Shown: piece after piece, positions 23,485-32,225 of the stretch
Position numbering within the stretch: position 1 is the stretch's first letter
Layout: every line of letters begins with the position of its first letter
NCBI RefSeq assembly: GCF_024508275.1
Contig: NZ_CP101989.1
Coordinates: 2,294,001-2,358,000, forward strand
Length of the DNA stretch: 64,000 bases
Reading direction: 5' to 3'
Source: Cellulomonas wangsupingiae
GTDB lineage: Bacteria; Actinomycetota; Actinomycetes; Actinomycetales; Cellulomonadaceae
Made by a program: the position numbers and the translations under genes
Notes under the pieces: model-generated
The model's input: the letters and a program-made list of their open reading frames with translations, nothing else
What the model was told of the DNA's origin: nothing
Databases searched by the model: none

Positions 23485-24180
23485 GTGACGACACCGGTCC
23501 CGCCGTTGGCGCGCAGGTCACCGACCATCTCGGTCACCCTGGCGGCCCACCTCGAACGCCTCATCGCCACCGGCGAGCTCGCCCCGGGGCAGCGTCTGCC
23601 GGGCGAGCGGGAGCTCGCCGAGCAGCTCGCCGTGTCCCGCGCCTCGCTGCGTGAGGCGATGTTCGAGCTCGAGTCCAAGCACCTCATCGAGCGCCGCCCG
23701 GGCCGGGGCACCGTGGTCGTCGAGGCCTCGGCCGAGCAGCGCGCCCTCGAGGGCCTGAACGCGGGCGTGACGGGCGTCGCGAGCGCCGACGCCGCCGAGC
23801 TCCGGCTCATCGTCGAACCGTCCGTGGCCGGGCTCGCCGCCCGTCGCGCCACGGCCGCGAACCTCCTGCAGCTGCACGACGTCCTCGACGCGTCGCAGGG
23901 TCCGCTCACCGCCGCACGCTCCGTCGAGCTCGATCTGGAGTTCCACCTGCTGCTCGCCCAGGCGGCGCGCAACCCGCTGCTCACCACGCTGCACGGGCTC
24001 ATGGCCGACTGGACCCTGCCCGTGCGCCGCCGCTCCCACGCGACCAGGGCCGCCCGCGCGAGCTCGCTCGCCGGGCACCGCGCCATCTACGCCGCGGTGG
24101 AGGCGCACGACGCGGACGCCGCGACCGCCGCGATGCGCGAGCACCTGACCGACATCCACACCCAGCTGAAGGACGCCTGA
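23485..24180 (+). CDS. GntR regulator, FadR/FCD subfamily
   Basis: 231 residues. N-terminal winged helix: LAPGQRLPGERELAEQLAVS, RASLREAMFELESKHLIE, RRPGRGTVV. The FCD effector domain has LRLIVEPSVAGLAARRA, the DLEFHLLLAQAARNPLL metal-site helix, and the final EAHDADAATAAMREHL with conserved His. GTG 23485 has a Shine-Dalgarno (AAGGAG); GTG 23440, six bases after a TAGCGT box, would be a leaderless alternative adding 15 residues. It diverges from the amino-acid/amide operon, and two TGGTC-n-GACC sites lie between them. Confidence 0.9.
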   Translation: MTTPVPPLARRSPTISVTLAAHLERLIATGELAPGQRLPGERELAEQLAVSRASLREAMFELESKHLIERRPGRGTVVVEASAEQRALEGLNAGVTGVASADAAELRLIVEPSVAGLAARRATAANLLQLHDVLDASQGPLTAARSVELDLEFHLLLAQAARNPLLTTLHGLMADWTLPVRRRSHATRAARASSLAGHRAIYAAVEAHDADAATAAMREHLTDIHTQLKDA

Positions 24181-24947
24181 TGCGCCGCCCCACCCCCGTC
24201 GGCCTGTACACCTCCGGCCTGCTCCTCCTGACCGCGGCCACCGGCGCCATCGACGCCGTGAGCTTCCTCGCCCTGGACGGCGTTTTCACCGGCAACATGA
24301 CCGGCAACGTGCTGTTCCTGGCGTTCGCGCTGGTCGGGGTGCCCGACATCCCGCTGCTCAACAACGCGTTCGCCCTCGTCGGGTTCGCGCTCGGGTCCGT
24401 CGTCGGCGGACGGCTCGTGCGGCGCGGCCACCCGGTGGGGCTGCCGGCGCGCAGCGCCTGGCTCCTGGTCGCCGGGACCGCCCTGGTCTTCGTGCTCGTC
24501 GGCGTGTGGGCCGCGGTCGGGGAGCTGGCGGCCGTCGGGCAGATCACACTCACCGCCGTGCTGGCGGCGCTCATGGGCGCGCAGGTCGCCGCGGTCAAGC
24601 CCGTGGGCAACACCGACATCACCACGGTCGTCGTCACCAGCACGCTGGCCAACGTCACGCGCGAGAGCCGCCTCGGCGGCGGACGCCAGACGGGGGCGCA
24701 GTGGCGTCACCGGACGTTCGCGGTCCTCGCCATGGGCGCCGGTGCGGCGGTCGGAGCCGCCGTGCTGCGCGTCGCGGACGGGCCGGTCGCCCTCGCGGCC
24801 TGCGGCGTCGTCTTCGCCGCCGGGGTCACGGTGCTGCTCGTCGCGCGTGGCCGCCCGCGCCGTCCGGCACGCCCGCAGGAGGACGCGGGACGCGAGGTGG
24901 CCGGGGCGTCCGCCCGGCAGGAGGCCGTCGGCCTGGCCGCCGGCTGA
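24180..24947 (+). CDS. YoaK/DUF1275 family membrane protein
   Basis: 255 residues, about six to seven membrane helices. The DUF1275 hallmarks are GAIDAVSFLALDGVFTGNMTGNVLFL and the repeated VKPVGNTDITTVVVTSTLA. Some relatives are implicated in small-molecule export, but no function is firmly known. The start overlaps the regulator stop (TGATG), so the two are co-expressed; it may export or sense the compound handled by the divergent operon. Confidence 0.9.
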   Translation: MRRPTPVGLYTSGLLLLTAATGAIDAVSFLALDGVFTGNMTGNVLFLAFALVGVPDIPLLNNAFALVGFALGSVVGGRLVRRGHPVGLPARSAWLLVAGTALVFVLVGVWAAVGELAAVGQITLTAVLAALMGAQVAAVKPVGNTDITTVVVTSTLANVTRESRLGGGRQTGAQWRHRTFAVLAMGAGAAVGAAVLRVADGPVALAACGVVFAAGVTVLLVARGRPRRPARPQEDAGREVAGASARQEAVGLAAG

Positions 24948-24961
24948 ACGACGCGTGCCCG

Positions 24962-25801
24962 TCAGACCCGGGTCGCCCAGAACGCCACGGCCGCCGCGGC
25001 CGCCACGTTCAGGGAGTCGACTCCCCCGGCCATCGGGATCCGCACCGTGACGTCGCCGGCGGCGACGGTGGCCGGCTTGAGCCCGTCACCCTCGGCCCCG
25101 AGCACCAGCGCGAGGCGCTCCGGGGGGTCGGCCACCAGGTCGTCGAGCGACACGGCGTCGTCCGACAGCGCGAGGGAGGCGGTGACGAACCCGGCGTCCC
25201 GCAGCGTCGCGATGCCGCCGGGCCACGGGTCGATGCGCGTCCACGGCACCTGGAACACGGTGCCCATGGACACGCGCACCGAGCGCCGGTACAGCGGGTC
25301 CGCGCAGCGCGGCGTGACCAGCACGGCGTCGACCCCGAGCGCGGCGGCCGAGCGGAACGCCGCGCCGACGTTGGTGTGGTCGACGAGGTCCTCCAGCACC
25401 GCGACGCGCCGCGCCCCCGTGCCCCCGCGCGCCCCGGCCAGCACGTCGGCGACCGACGGCAGGTCCGGCCGGTGCATCGCCGCCAGCGCCCCGCGGTGCA
25501 CGTGGAAGCCGGTGATCGCCTCGAGCACCGGCTCGTCGGCGACGTACACGGTGACGGGCTCGTCGCCGGGCACCTCGTCGAGCATCGCCTCGAGGTCCGG
25601 CAGCCAGCGCGGCGCCAGCAGCACCGACCGCGGCCGGTGCCCCGCGCGCAGCGCACGGCCCAGGACCGTCGAGCTCTCGGCGATGTACAGCCCGTTCGCC
25701 GGCTCGACCCGCGTCCGCAGCGCGACGTCGGTCAGGCCGACGTAGTCGGCCAGGCGGGGGTCGTCACGGTCGGTCACGTGGTGCAGGTCGAGGCGGGACA
25801 C
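24962..25801 (-). CDS. TrmH/SpoU-family RNA 2'-O-methyltransferase
   Basis: 279 residues. An N-terminal RNA-binding substrate domain (residues 1-100) precedes a SPOUT domain with LEDLVDHTNVGAAFRSAAALG, SMGTVFQVPW and the knot LALVLGAEGDGLKP ... RIPMAGGVDSLNVAAAAAV (motifs 1-3). It methylates ribose in rRNA or tRNA; the target is not evident. The GTG at 25801 follows a CAGGAT box by six bases. Confidence 0.93.
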   Translation of the reverse strand: MSRLDLHHVTDRDDPRLADYVGLTDVALRTRVEPANGLYIAESSTVLGRALRAGHRPRSVLLAPRWLPDLEAMLDEVPGDEPVTVYVADEPVLEAITGFHVHRGALAAMHRPDLPSVADVLAGARGGTGARRVAVLEDLVDHTNVGAAFRSAAALGVDAVLVTPRCADPLYRRSVRVSMGTVFQVPWTRIDPWPGGIATLRDAGFVTASLALSDDAVSLDDLVADPPERLALVLGAEGDGLKPATVAAGDVTVRIPMAGGVDSLNVAAAAAVAFWATRV

Positions 25802-25830
25802 CGCGTCATCCTGCCAGGCCGCGCACGGGC

Positions 25831-27135
25831 TCAGAGCACCGCCGGCCGGCGCACGACCCGCCCGCCCAGGGTGGCCACGACCATCCCGACGACGGCGACC
25901 ACGGGGACCAGCAGGAACGCCCGGTGGGTGCCGAACGCGTCGGCGAGCGCCCCCAGCAGGAATGGCGCGACGCCGATCGCCAGGGCACCGGCCAGGGTCG
26001 CACGCGACTGCGTGCGGTCGCCCTGCCCCGGCGAGGCGGCGAGGAGCAGCGCGACCGACAGCGGGTACTGCACGCCGTACCCGATCCCGGCGACGACGAG
26101 TCCGGCGAGCGCCACCCGCGCGTCCGTGGCGGTCCACAGGATCGCCCACCCCACCACCGCGACCCCGAAGGACGCGGCGAGCAGGTGCGCGGGGTGCACC
26201 CGCAACGACAGGGGCCCGACGACGAACCGCACGGCCGACATGCCCGCGATCAGCCCCGCCGCCGTGGCGGTCGCGATGCCGGGGCCCGCGTCGGTCCGGG
26301 ACAGCACGAGGTCGGTGGCCCAGTACGTGGTGGCGTTCTCGAGCGCGGTGGCCGCGACGATGGAGGTGAGGAACAGCGGCACCGCGAACCGGACGCGGCC
26401 GCGGACGGAGGACCCCGCGCTCCCGACGCTCGTGCCGCTCCCGGCGGCAGGCGCGACGACCGGCGGCGCGTCGGCGTCCTGCCCGCTCGACGCCCCGCTC
26501 GCGGCACCGCGGCGCAGTCCGCGCGGCAGCGCCGGCGACGCCGGCAGACGCGCGAGCAGCACGGCGGCGGCGATCCCGAGGACGATCGTCACGGCCACTC
26601 CCGGCCGCCACCCCCACCCGGCGGCCACGCACGCGCCGACCGCCAGCGGCCCCACGAGCCCCACGGTCGATCCCGCCCCGTTGGCCTCCGTGATCGCGGC
26701 GGAGGCCGCCGGCCCGGTGTGCTGCGCGATGCCCACGACGGTGGACGCGATCATGATGTTGCCGCCGAGCGCGGTGACGAACATCCCCGTGAGCGTCCAC
26801 GGCAGCGTCGGCCCGAGCAGCAGCCCCACGACGCCGAGCGCGACGAGCAACGAGCCGCCCACGAGGGTGCCCCGGCGGCCGACCCGCCGCACGACGCGCG
26901 GCGTCAGCGGCGCGGCCGCCAGGCCGCCCACCGCCATCGCGGTGCCGTGCAGGCCCGCCTGCGCGCCGGTGATGCCGAGCTCGGAGGCCAGCAGCGGCAC
27001 GGACGGGTTGAAGCTGTAGAGCAGCCAGCCCCACACCACGAACGGCGCGTACAGGCCGAGCGTCAGACGGTCGCGGACGAGCCGCGGACGGGCGAGGGGT
27101 GTGGGGGCGTCGTCCGCCGCGGACGCTCCTCGCAC
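25831..27135 (-). CDS. MFS transporter
   Basis: About 434 residues and 12 predicted helices with the MFS loop 2-3 motif (APLTPRVVRRVGRRGTLVG). A cytoplasmic loop (about 200-240) is rich in Ala/Ser/Gly. The closest pattern I recall is the CynX/NimT- or sugar-exporter-like MFS, but the substrate is unknown. The N-terminus is uncertain: GTG 27162 would lie inside the hairpin that terminates the upstream xylanase gene, so I used GTG 27135 just past it. Confidence 0.82.
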   Translation of the reverse strand: MRGASAADDAPTPLARPRLVRDRLTLGLYAPFVVWGWLLYSFNPSVPLLASELGITGAQAGLHGTAMAVGGLAAAPLTPRVVRRVGRRGTLVGGSLLVALGVVGLLLGPTLPWTLTGMFVTALGGNIMIASTVVGIAQHTGPAASAAITEANGAGSTVGLVGPLAVGACVAAGWGWRPGVAVTIVLGIAAAVLLARLPASPALPRGLRRGAASGASSGQDADAPPVVAPAAGSGTSVGSAGSSVRGRVRFAVPLFLTSIVAATALENATTYWATDLVLSRTDAGPGIATATAAGLIAGMSAVRFVVGPLSLRVHPAHLLAASFGVAVVGWAILWTATDARVALAGLVVAGIGYGVQYPLSVALLLAASPGQGDRTQSRATLAGALAIGVAPFLLGALADAFGTHRAFLLVPVVAVVGMVVATLGGRVVRRPAVL

Positions 27136-27142
27136 GACCGGC

Positions 27143-27171
27143 GGCGGTGAGGTGTCCCGCACCTCACCGCC
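27143..27171 (-). terminator. Terminator after the xylanase gene
   Basis: GGCGGTGAGGTG (27143-27154) pairs perfectly with CACCTCACCGCC (27160-27171) around TCCCG. It lies 21 bases past the GH10 stop on the minus strand. No U-tract, as is common in high-GC genomes. Confidence 0.75.
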
Positions 27172-27191
27172 GCCGGCGCCGACCCGCCCGG

Positions 27192-28490
27192 TCAACCGAC
27201 CGTCACGGGCACGACGGCGGTGTCGCCCTCCCCGATGAGCACCTCGGTGCGCGTGCCGTCGACCTCGACCGCGTAGCGCCCGGGCAGACCGGTGACGTCC
27301 ACGCGGCCCGCGTCGTCGGTCACGACCGTGGTCGGCGCGAGCCACCACTGCCCGCGCACCAGGTCGCGCAGCGCGTCGTACGAGGGCTTGGGCGTGCCGT
27401 CGGCGAAGACGAGCCCGCCGGGTGCGTTGAGCCACATCCCGTGGTCCGACAGGCCCCAGTAGGTGACCGCCTGCACCCGCGCGTCGGCGATGAGCGTGCG
27501 GTAGTGCGCCACCATCTCCTCCGCCTGCCGGTCCAGGCCGTCGGGCGTGCTGGGCCACACGTCGACCCGGTGGTCGTTGAGGTCGTCGAGGTGCTTCGGC
27601 ATGAGCTCGCCGGACAGCATCGTCGTCTCGGTGAAGTGCAGCGGCAGGCCGAACCGGCCGAACCGCTCGAGCACGTCGAGCGTCTTGTCACGGCCCCACG
27701 CGCCCTGGTGCATGTGGCTCTGCAGGCCCAGTGCGTCGATGCGCACGCCGGCGGCCAGGCAGTCCTCGACGAGGTGCTCGTAGTCGGCGGACATGTCGAA
27801 GTCGTTGAGCAGGAGCGTCGCCGCGGGGTTGGCGGCGCGCGCCTCGTCGAAGGCCAGCTGGATCATGCCCACGCGCCCCACGGTCTTGGCGACCCGGGTG
27901 ACCGCGTTGGTGTCCTTGGTGAACACCGGCATGATCACGACCTCGTTGATCGCGTCCCACGTGTCGACGAGGCCCGCGAACTCGCCCGCGTCGCGACGCA
28001 CGCGCTCGCGCAGCAGGCGCAGCACCTCGTCGTCCGGCAGGGGCTCGAGCCACCGCGGCGCCACGGTGTGCCACACGAGCGGGTGGCCCTTCACGCGCGC
28101 CCCGCGGGACACGTAGTGCTCGGCGGCCGCACGCAGGGCGGCGGTCCGCACCTGGCCCTGCCGCGGCTCGAAGGTGCCCCAGTAGAAGGGCAGGGTGGCG
28201 GTGTCGAACAGGTCGAACCACAGCGCGTCGAGGCGGTCGAGCAGCTCGTCCTCCCCGGGTGCGGCCTGCACACCCGTGAGCCGGCGCCAGGCCCGCTCGG
28301 TCTCGTCGAACCCGATGCAGCCGAAGGCGATCCCGTGCGCCACCTGCTCGACGGTGACCGGCGCACCGGCCAGCGGGCGGCCCGCGGTGTCGACGACCTG
28401 GACGGTGCGGGTCCGCGCGCGGTGCGCGACCCCGGGGTCGGCGACGGCCCTGCTCGCGACGGCGGCGGGCGTGGTCGGGTGGACGGTCAT
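27192..28490 (-). CDS. GH10 endo-1,4-beta-xylanase without signal peptide
   Basis: 432 residues. The GH10 barrel shows KGHPLVWHTVAPRW, WDAINEVV with the acid/base Glu, LGLQSHMHQGAW, and FTETTM with the nucleophile Glu, followed by TYWGLSDHGMWL. A short N-terminal beta domain (VQVVDTAGRPLAGAPVTVEQ) and a C-terminal Ig-like strand set (DDAGRVDVTGLPGRYAVEV) flank it. There is no signal peptide and no carbohydrate-binding module, so the enzyme probably acts on xylo-oligosaccharides inside the cell or is released unusually. ATG 28490 with GAGGAG upstream. Confidence 0.92.
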   Translation of the reverse strand: MTVHPTTPAAVASRAVADPGVAHRARTRTVQVVDTAGRPLAGAPVTVEQVAHGIAFGCIGFDETERAWRRLTGVQAAPGEDELLDRLDALWFDLFDTATLPFYWGTFEPRQGQVRTAALRAAAEHYVSRGARVKGHPLVWHTVAPRWLEPLPDDEVLRLLRERVRRDAGEFAGLVDTWDAINEVVIMPVFTKDTNAVTRVAKTVGRVGMIQLAFDEARAANPAATLLLNDFDMSADYEHLVEDCLAAGVRIDALGLQSHMHQGAWGRDKTLDVLERFGRFGLPLHFTETTMLSGELMPKHLDDLNDHRVDVWPSTPDGLDRQAEEMVAHYRTLIADARVQAVTYWGLSDHGMWLNAPGGLVFADGTPKPSYDALRDLVRGQWWLAPTTVVTDDAGRVDVTGLPGRYAVEVDGTRTEVLIGEGDTAVVPVTVG

Positions 28491-28574
28491 GCGGCTCCTC
28501 GGGACGACGGTGTCAGAGATCTGCGGGCGCGTCAGGACGTCGGCGCCACCGCAGCGGTGACCAGGTTCTCATCC

Positions 28575-30131
28575 TCAGCCCGGGATGCCGAGCACCCACG
28601 ACGCGAGCGTCGTCACGGTGATCGTCACGAGCAGCACGGACGCGACGCTCAGGGGCGCCCCCGCGCGGATCATGTCCGGCACCCGCACGTAGCCGGACGA
28701 GTAGGCGATGGCGTTGGGCGGGGTCGCGGCGGGCATCATGAAGGTGCACCCGGCGGCGAGCGCGACCGGTACCGCGAGGAGCAGCGGCCCGTACCCGAGC
28801 GCGTCGCCGACCGTGCTCATGATCGGCAGCAGCGTCGCCGCCGTGGCGGTGTTCGACATGAACTCGGTCATCGCGACGGTCAGCACGCACACCGCGGCGA
28901 CGACCACGAAGGTGGGCAGGCCGTGCAGCCCGTGCGCGCGCTCGCCGATCCAGACCGACAGCCCGGACGCCGTGATCTGCGAGGCCAGCGCCAGGCCGCC
29001 ACCGAACAGCAGGAGGATCCCCCACGGCAGCTCGCGCGTGTCCGACCAGTCGAGCAGCCGTCCGCCGCAGTCGTCGCCGGACGGCAGCAGGAACAGCAGG
29101 ATCGCGACGATGACGGCCACGACCTCGTCCGTGACGGGGGTGCCGGGCCAGACCAGCGGCAGCGCGATCCAGGACACCGCCGCGAGCGCGAAGACCGCGA
29201 CGACCCGCCGCTGCGGGTGGCCCATGGGGCCGAGCCGGTCGAGCTCGACGCGCACCACGGTGTCGTCCTCGCACAACGGTGCGGGGTCGAAGCGGAAGAT
29301 CACCCGGGTCAGCACGAGCCAGGCGAGCAGCAGGAACACGATCGACAGCGGGAGCCCGACGGCCATCCACTGGCCGAAGCTGATCTCGATGCCGTACGTC
29401 TCCGAGACGTAGCCGACGAGCAGCGCGTTCGGCGGGCTCGCGATGATCGTGCCGAACGACCCGATCGTCGCCGCGTAGGCGATGCCCAGCATGAGGGCGG
29501 CCGACAGCCGCGCGTCGACGCCGCCTCGCTCCCGCCCCAGCAGCGCGAGGACGGACACCCCGATGGGCAGCATCATCACGGCGGTCGCGGTGTTCGAGAC
29601 CCACATGCTCAGCAGGGCGGTGGCGACCATCATCCCGAGCACGAGGCGCCGCGGGGCGGTGCCGACCAGCCGCACCACGCCGAGCGCGATCCGCAGGTGC
29701 ACGTCCCAGCGCTGCAGCGCGACGGCGAGCACGAACCCGCCGAGGAACAGGAAGATCACCTTGTTCGCGTACGGCGCGGCGACGTCGGAGACGGGTGCGA
29801 CGCCCGCGACAGGGAGCACCACCAGCGGCAGCAGCGCCGTCACCGCCAGCGGCAGCGCCTCGGTCATCCACCACACGCCCATGAGCACGAGGGTCGCGGC
29901 GGTCACGGCACCGGCGTACTGGGGCGCCCCGGCCGCCTCGGGCATCATGTCCGGGACTGCCCAGCCGACGAGGAGGGCCAGCAGCGGACCGACCACGAGG
30001 CCGACGGTCGGGCGGCTGGGCCGACGCAACCGCTCGGCGCGCGGCGGCCTGCTCCCCCGGTCCTTGCCGGCCGGCTGGTGCGTGGGCGCTGAGGCGGTGG
30101 CGGAGCTGATGGGTCGACCCTCCCGTGAGAC
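28575..30131 (-). CDS. DASS (SLC13/DIT1-type) anion:sodium symporter
   Basis: About 518 residues, 11-12 helices. The two DASS motif pairs are present: SNTATAVMMLPIG with TIGSFGTIIASPPNALL, and SNTATAATLLPI with AAGCTFMMPAATPPNAIAYSS. The family co-transports di- or tricarboxylates, sulfate or phosphate with Na+. Which anion is not clear. The start is uncertain: GTG 30131 was chosen; the first 40 residues are low-complexity. It lies upstream of the xylanase gene on the same strand, with an 84-base gap. Confidence 0.9.
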   Translation of the reverse strand, partial: VSREGRPISSATASAPTHQPAGKDRGSRPPRAERLRRPSRPTVGLVVGPLLALLVGWAVPDMMPEAAGAPQYAGAVTAATLVLMGVWWMTEALPLAVTALLPLVVLPVAGVAPVSDVAAPYANKVIFLFLGGFVLAVALQRWDVHLRIALGVVRLVGTAPRRLVLGMMVATALLSMWVSNTATAVMMLPIGVSVLALLGRERGGVDARLSAALMLGIAYAATIGSFGTIIASPPNALLVGYVSETYGIEISFGQWMAVGLPLSIVFLLLAWLVLTRVIFRFDPAPLCEDDTVVRVELDRLGPMGHPQRRVVAVFALAAVSWIALPLVWPGTPVTDEVVAVIVAILLFLLPSGDDCGGRLLDWSDTRELPWGILLLFGGGLALASQITASGLSVWIGERAHGLHGLPTFVVVAAVCVLTVAMTEFMSNTATAATLLPIMSTVGDALGYGPLLLAVPVALAAGCTFMMPAATPPNAIAYSSGYVRVPDMIRAGAPLSVASVLLVTITVTTLASWVLGIPG

Positions 30132-30233
30132 GCGGCGTCGTCCCACTCGACGCTACGGCGCGTCCTCAGCCCTCACCTGGGACCTTCGGGGGCGGCCTGA
30201 CTCCCTCGAAGCGGCCTGCACCACCGCCCGCTC

Positions 30234-32225
30234 TCAGTCGACGGGCGCGACCGCCGCGGCGAACTGGCTCTCGTACAGCCGGGCGTACGCGCCGTGCGCC
30301 GCCAGCAGCTCGTCGTGGCTGCCCTTCTCCACGATCTGGCCGTGCTCCATCACCAGGATCACGTCGGCGTCGCGGATCGTCGACAGCCGGTGCGCGATGA
30401 CGAACGACGTGCGGCCCACGCGCAGCGCATTCATCGCGTGCTGCACGAGCACCTCGGTGCGGGTGTCCACGGACGACGTCGCCTCGTCGAGGATGAGGAT
30501 CGCCGGGTCCGCGAGGAACGCCCGCGCGATGGTGAGCAGCTGCTTCTCCCCCGCGGACACCGCCCCGCCCTCGTCGTCCAGGACCGTGTCGTACCCGTCG
30601 GGCAGCGTCCGGACGAAGCGGTCGACGTGGGTCGCGACGGCCGCCTCGACGATCTGCTCCTGCGTCGCGTCGTCGACGCCGTACGCGATGTTCTCCGCGA
30701 TGGTGCCCTCGTACAGCCACGTGTCCTGCAGGACCATGCCCATCTGGGAGCGCAGCGCGTCACGCGTGAGGTCCCGGGTGTCGATCCCGTCGAGCGTGAT
30801 CCGTCCGGCGTCGACCTCGTAGAACCGCATGATCAGGTTGACCAGCGTGGTCTTGCCCGCGCCGGTGGGCCCGACGATCGCGATCGTCTGGCCGGGCTCG
30901 GCGACGACCGACAGGTGCTCGATGAGCGGGGTGTCCGCCTCGTAGCGGAAGGACACGTCCTCGAAGGCGACGCGCCCGCGCACGCGCGCGGGCAGCGTCG
31001 CCGGCTGCGAGGGGCCCGGGGTCTGCTCGTCGGCGTCGAGCAGCTCGAAGACGCGCTCGGCCGACGCGACGCCCGACTGCAGGAGGTTCGCCATCGACGC
31101 GATCTGCGTGATCGGCTGGGTGAACTGCCGGCTGTACTGGATGAACGCCTGCACGTCGCCGAGCGTCATGGTCCCGGACGCCACCCGCAGGCCGCCGACC
31201 ACGGCGACGACCAGGTAGTTGAGGTTGGCGACGAACCCGAGCGCCGGCTGGATGATCCCGGAGATGAACTGCGCACGGAAGGCGGACTCGTAGAGGCGCT
31301 CGTTGCGCTCGGCGAACGTCGCGGCGGCCTCCTGCTGGCGGCCGAAGACCGTGACGAGGTCGTGCCCGGTGAACATCTCCTCGATGTGCGCGTTCAGCTT
31401 GCCCGTCCACGCCCACTGCTCGACGAACTGCGGCTGCGACCGCTTGGCGATGGCGGCGGCGATGACCACCGACAGCGGCACGGTCACCAGCGCCACCACG
31501 GCGAGCAACGGCGAGATCCAGAACATCATCGCGAGCACGCCGATGACCGTGAGCACGGACGTGACCAGCTGCGACAGCGTCTGCTGCACCGTCTGGGCGA
31601 CGTTGTCGATGTCGTTGGTGACGCGTGACAGCAGCTCGCCGCGCGGCTGCCGGTCGAAGTACGACAGCGGCACCCGGCCGAGCTTCTCCTCGACCTGCGA
31701 GCGCATCCGGAGCACCGTGTTCTGCACCGCGCGCGCCGTCAGCCGCCCCTGCCACCAGCCGAACAGGAAGGCCGCGACGTACACCCCCAGCACGACGAGC
31801 AGGATCGACCCGAGCCGCTCGAAGTCGACCCCGGCGCCGACCGTCAGGTCGGACATGCCGGCGACCATGTCGGCCAGCGTCTCCTGCCCCGCCGCCCGCA
31901 GCGCCTCGACCGCCTGCTGCTGGGTGGTCCCCGCGGGCACGGACCCGGCGAGCTGCCGCGACACGACGCCCTCGAACAGCACGTCCGTGGCGTTGCCCAG
32001 CAGCTTGGGGCCGGCCACCGCAGCGGCCACCGACAGCGCACCGAGCACCAGGACGGCGACGAGCCGCGGGCGCTCGGGCCGCAGGACGGTCAGCAGCCGG
32101 CGCAGCGAGCCGCGGAAGTCCATGGACTTCTGCCCGGGCATGCCCAGCCCCATGCCCATGGGGCCACCGCGAGGTCCGCCCGCGGGAGGGCCGGGAGGAC
32201 GCTCGGACCGGGTCGTGGCGCTCAT
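30234..32225 (-). CDS. Heterodimeric ABC exporter, consensus-ATP-site subunit
   Basis: 663 residues. A Gly/Met-rich N-terminal tail (PRGGPMGMGLGMPGQ), six helices, and an NBD with Walker A VGPTGAGKTT, a deviant signature VSAGEKQ, Walker B LILDEATS (catalytic Glu present) and H-loop IAHRLST. In heterodimeric exporters such as TM287/288 one subunit keeps Glu and His while its partner lacks them; this is the competent one. It overlaps the partner's stop by ATGA, so the two form one unit. The substrate (drug or lipid) is unknown. Confidence 0.92.
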   Translation of the reverse strand: MSATTRSERPPGPPAGGPRGGPMGMGLGMPGQKSMDFRGSLRRLLTVLRPERPRLVAVLVLGALSVAAAVAGPKLLGNATDVLFEGVVSRQLAGSVPAGTTQQQAVEALRAAGQETLADMVAGMSDLTVGAGVDFERLGSILLVVLGVYVAAFLFGWWQGRLTARAVQNTVLRMRSQVEEKLGRVPLSYFDRQPRGELLSRVTNDIDNVAQTVQQTLSQLVTSVLTVIGVLAMMFWISPLLAVVALVTVPLSVVIAAAIAKRSQPQFVEQWAWTGKLNAHIEEMFTGHDLVTVFGRQQEAAATFAERNERLYESAFRAQFISGIIQPALGFVANLNYLVVAVVGGLRVASGTMTLGDVQAFIQYSRQFTQPITQIASMANLLQSGVASAERVFELLDADEQTPGPSQPATLPARVRGRVAFEDVSFRYEADTPLIEHLSVVAEPGQTIAIVGPTGAGKTTLVNLIMRFYEVDAGRITLDGIDTRDLTRDALRSQMGMVLQDTWLYEGTIAENIAYGVDDATQEQIVEAAVATHVDRFVRTLPDGYDTVLDDEGGAVSAGEKQLLTIARAFLADPAILILDEATSSVDTRTEVLVQHAMNALRVGRTSFVIAHRLSTIRDADVILVMEHGQIVEKGSHDELLAAHGAYARLYESQFAAAVAPVD

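Noticed and set aside
24506..27019. Very long plus-strand frame over the RNA methyltransferase and MFS genes
   Set aside because: Crosses two good minus-strand genes and starts inside the yoaK-like gene in another frame; low-complexity R/P/A.
27099..30092. 997-codon plus-strand frame over the xylanase and DASS genes
   Set aside because: Shadow of GH10 and DASS; no homology-like motifs.
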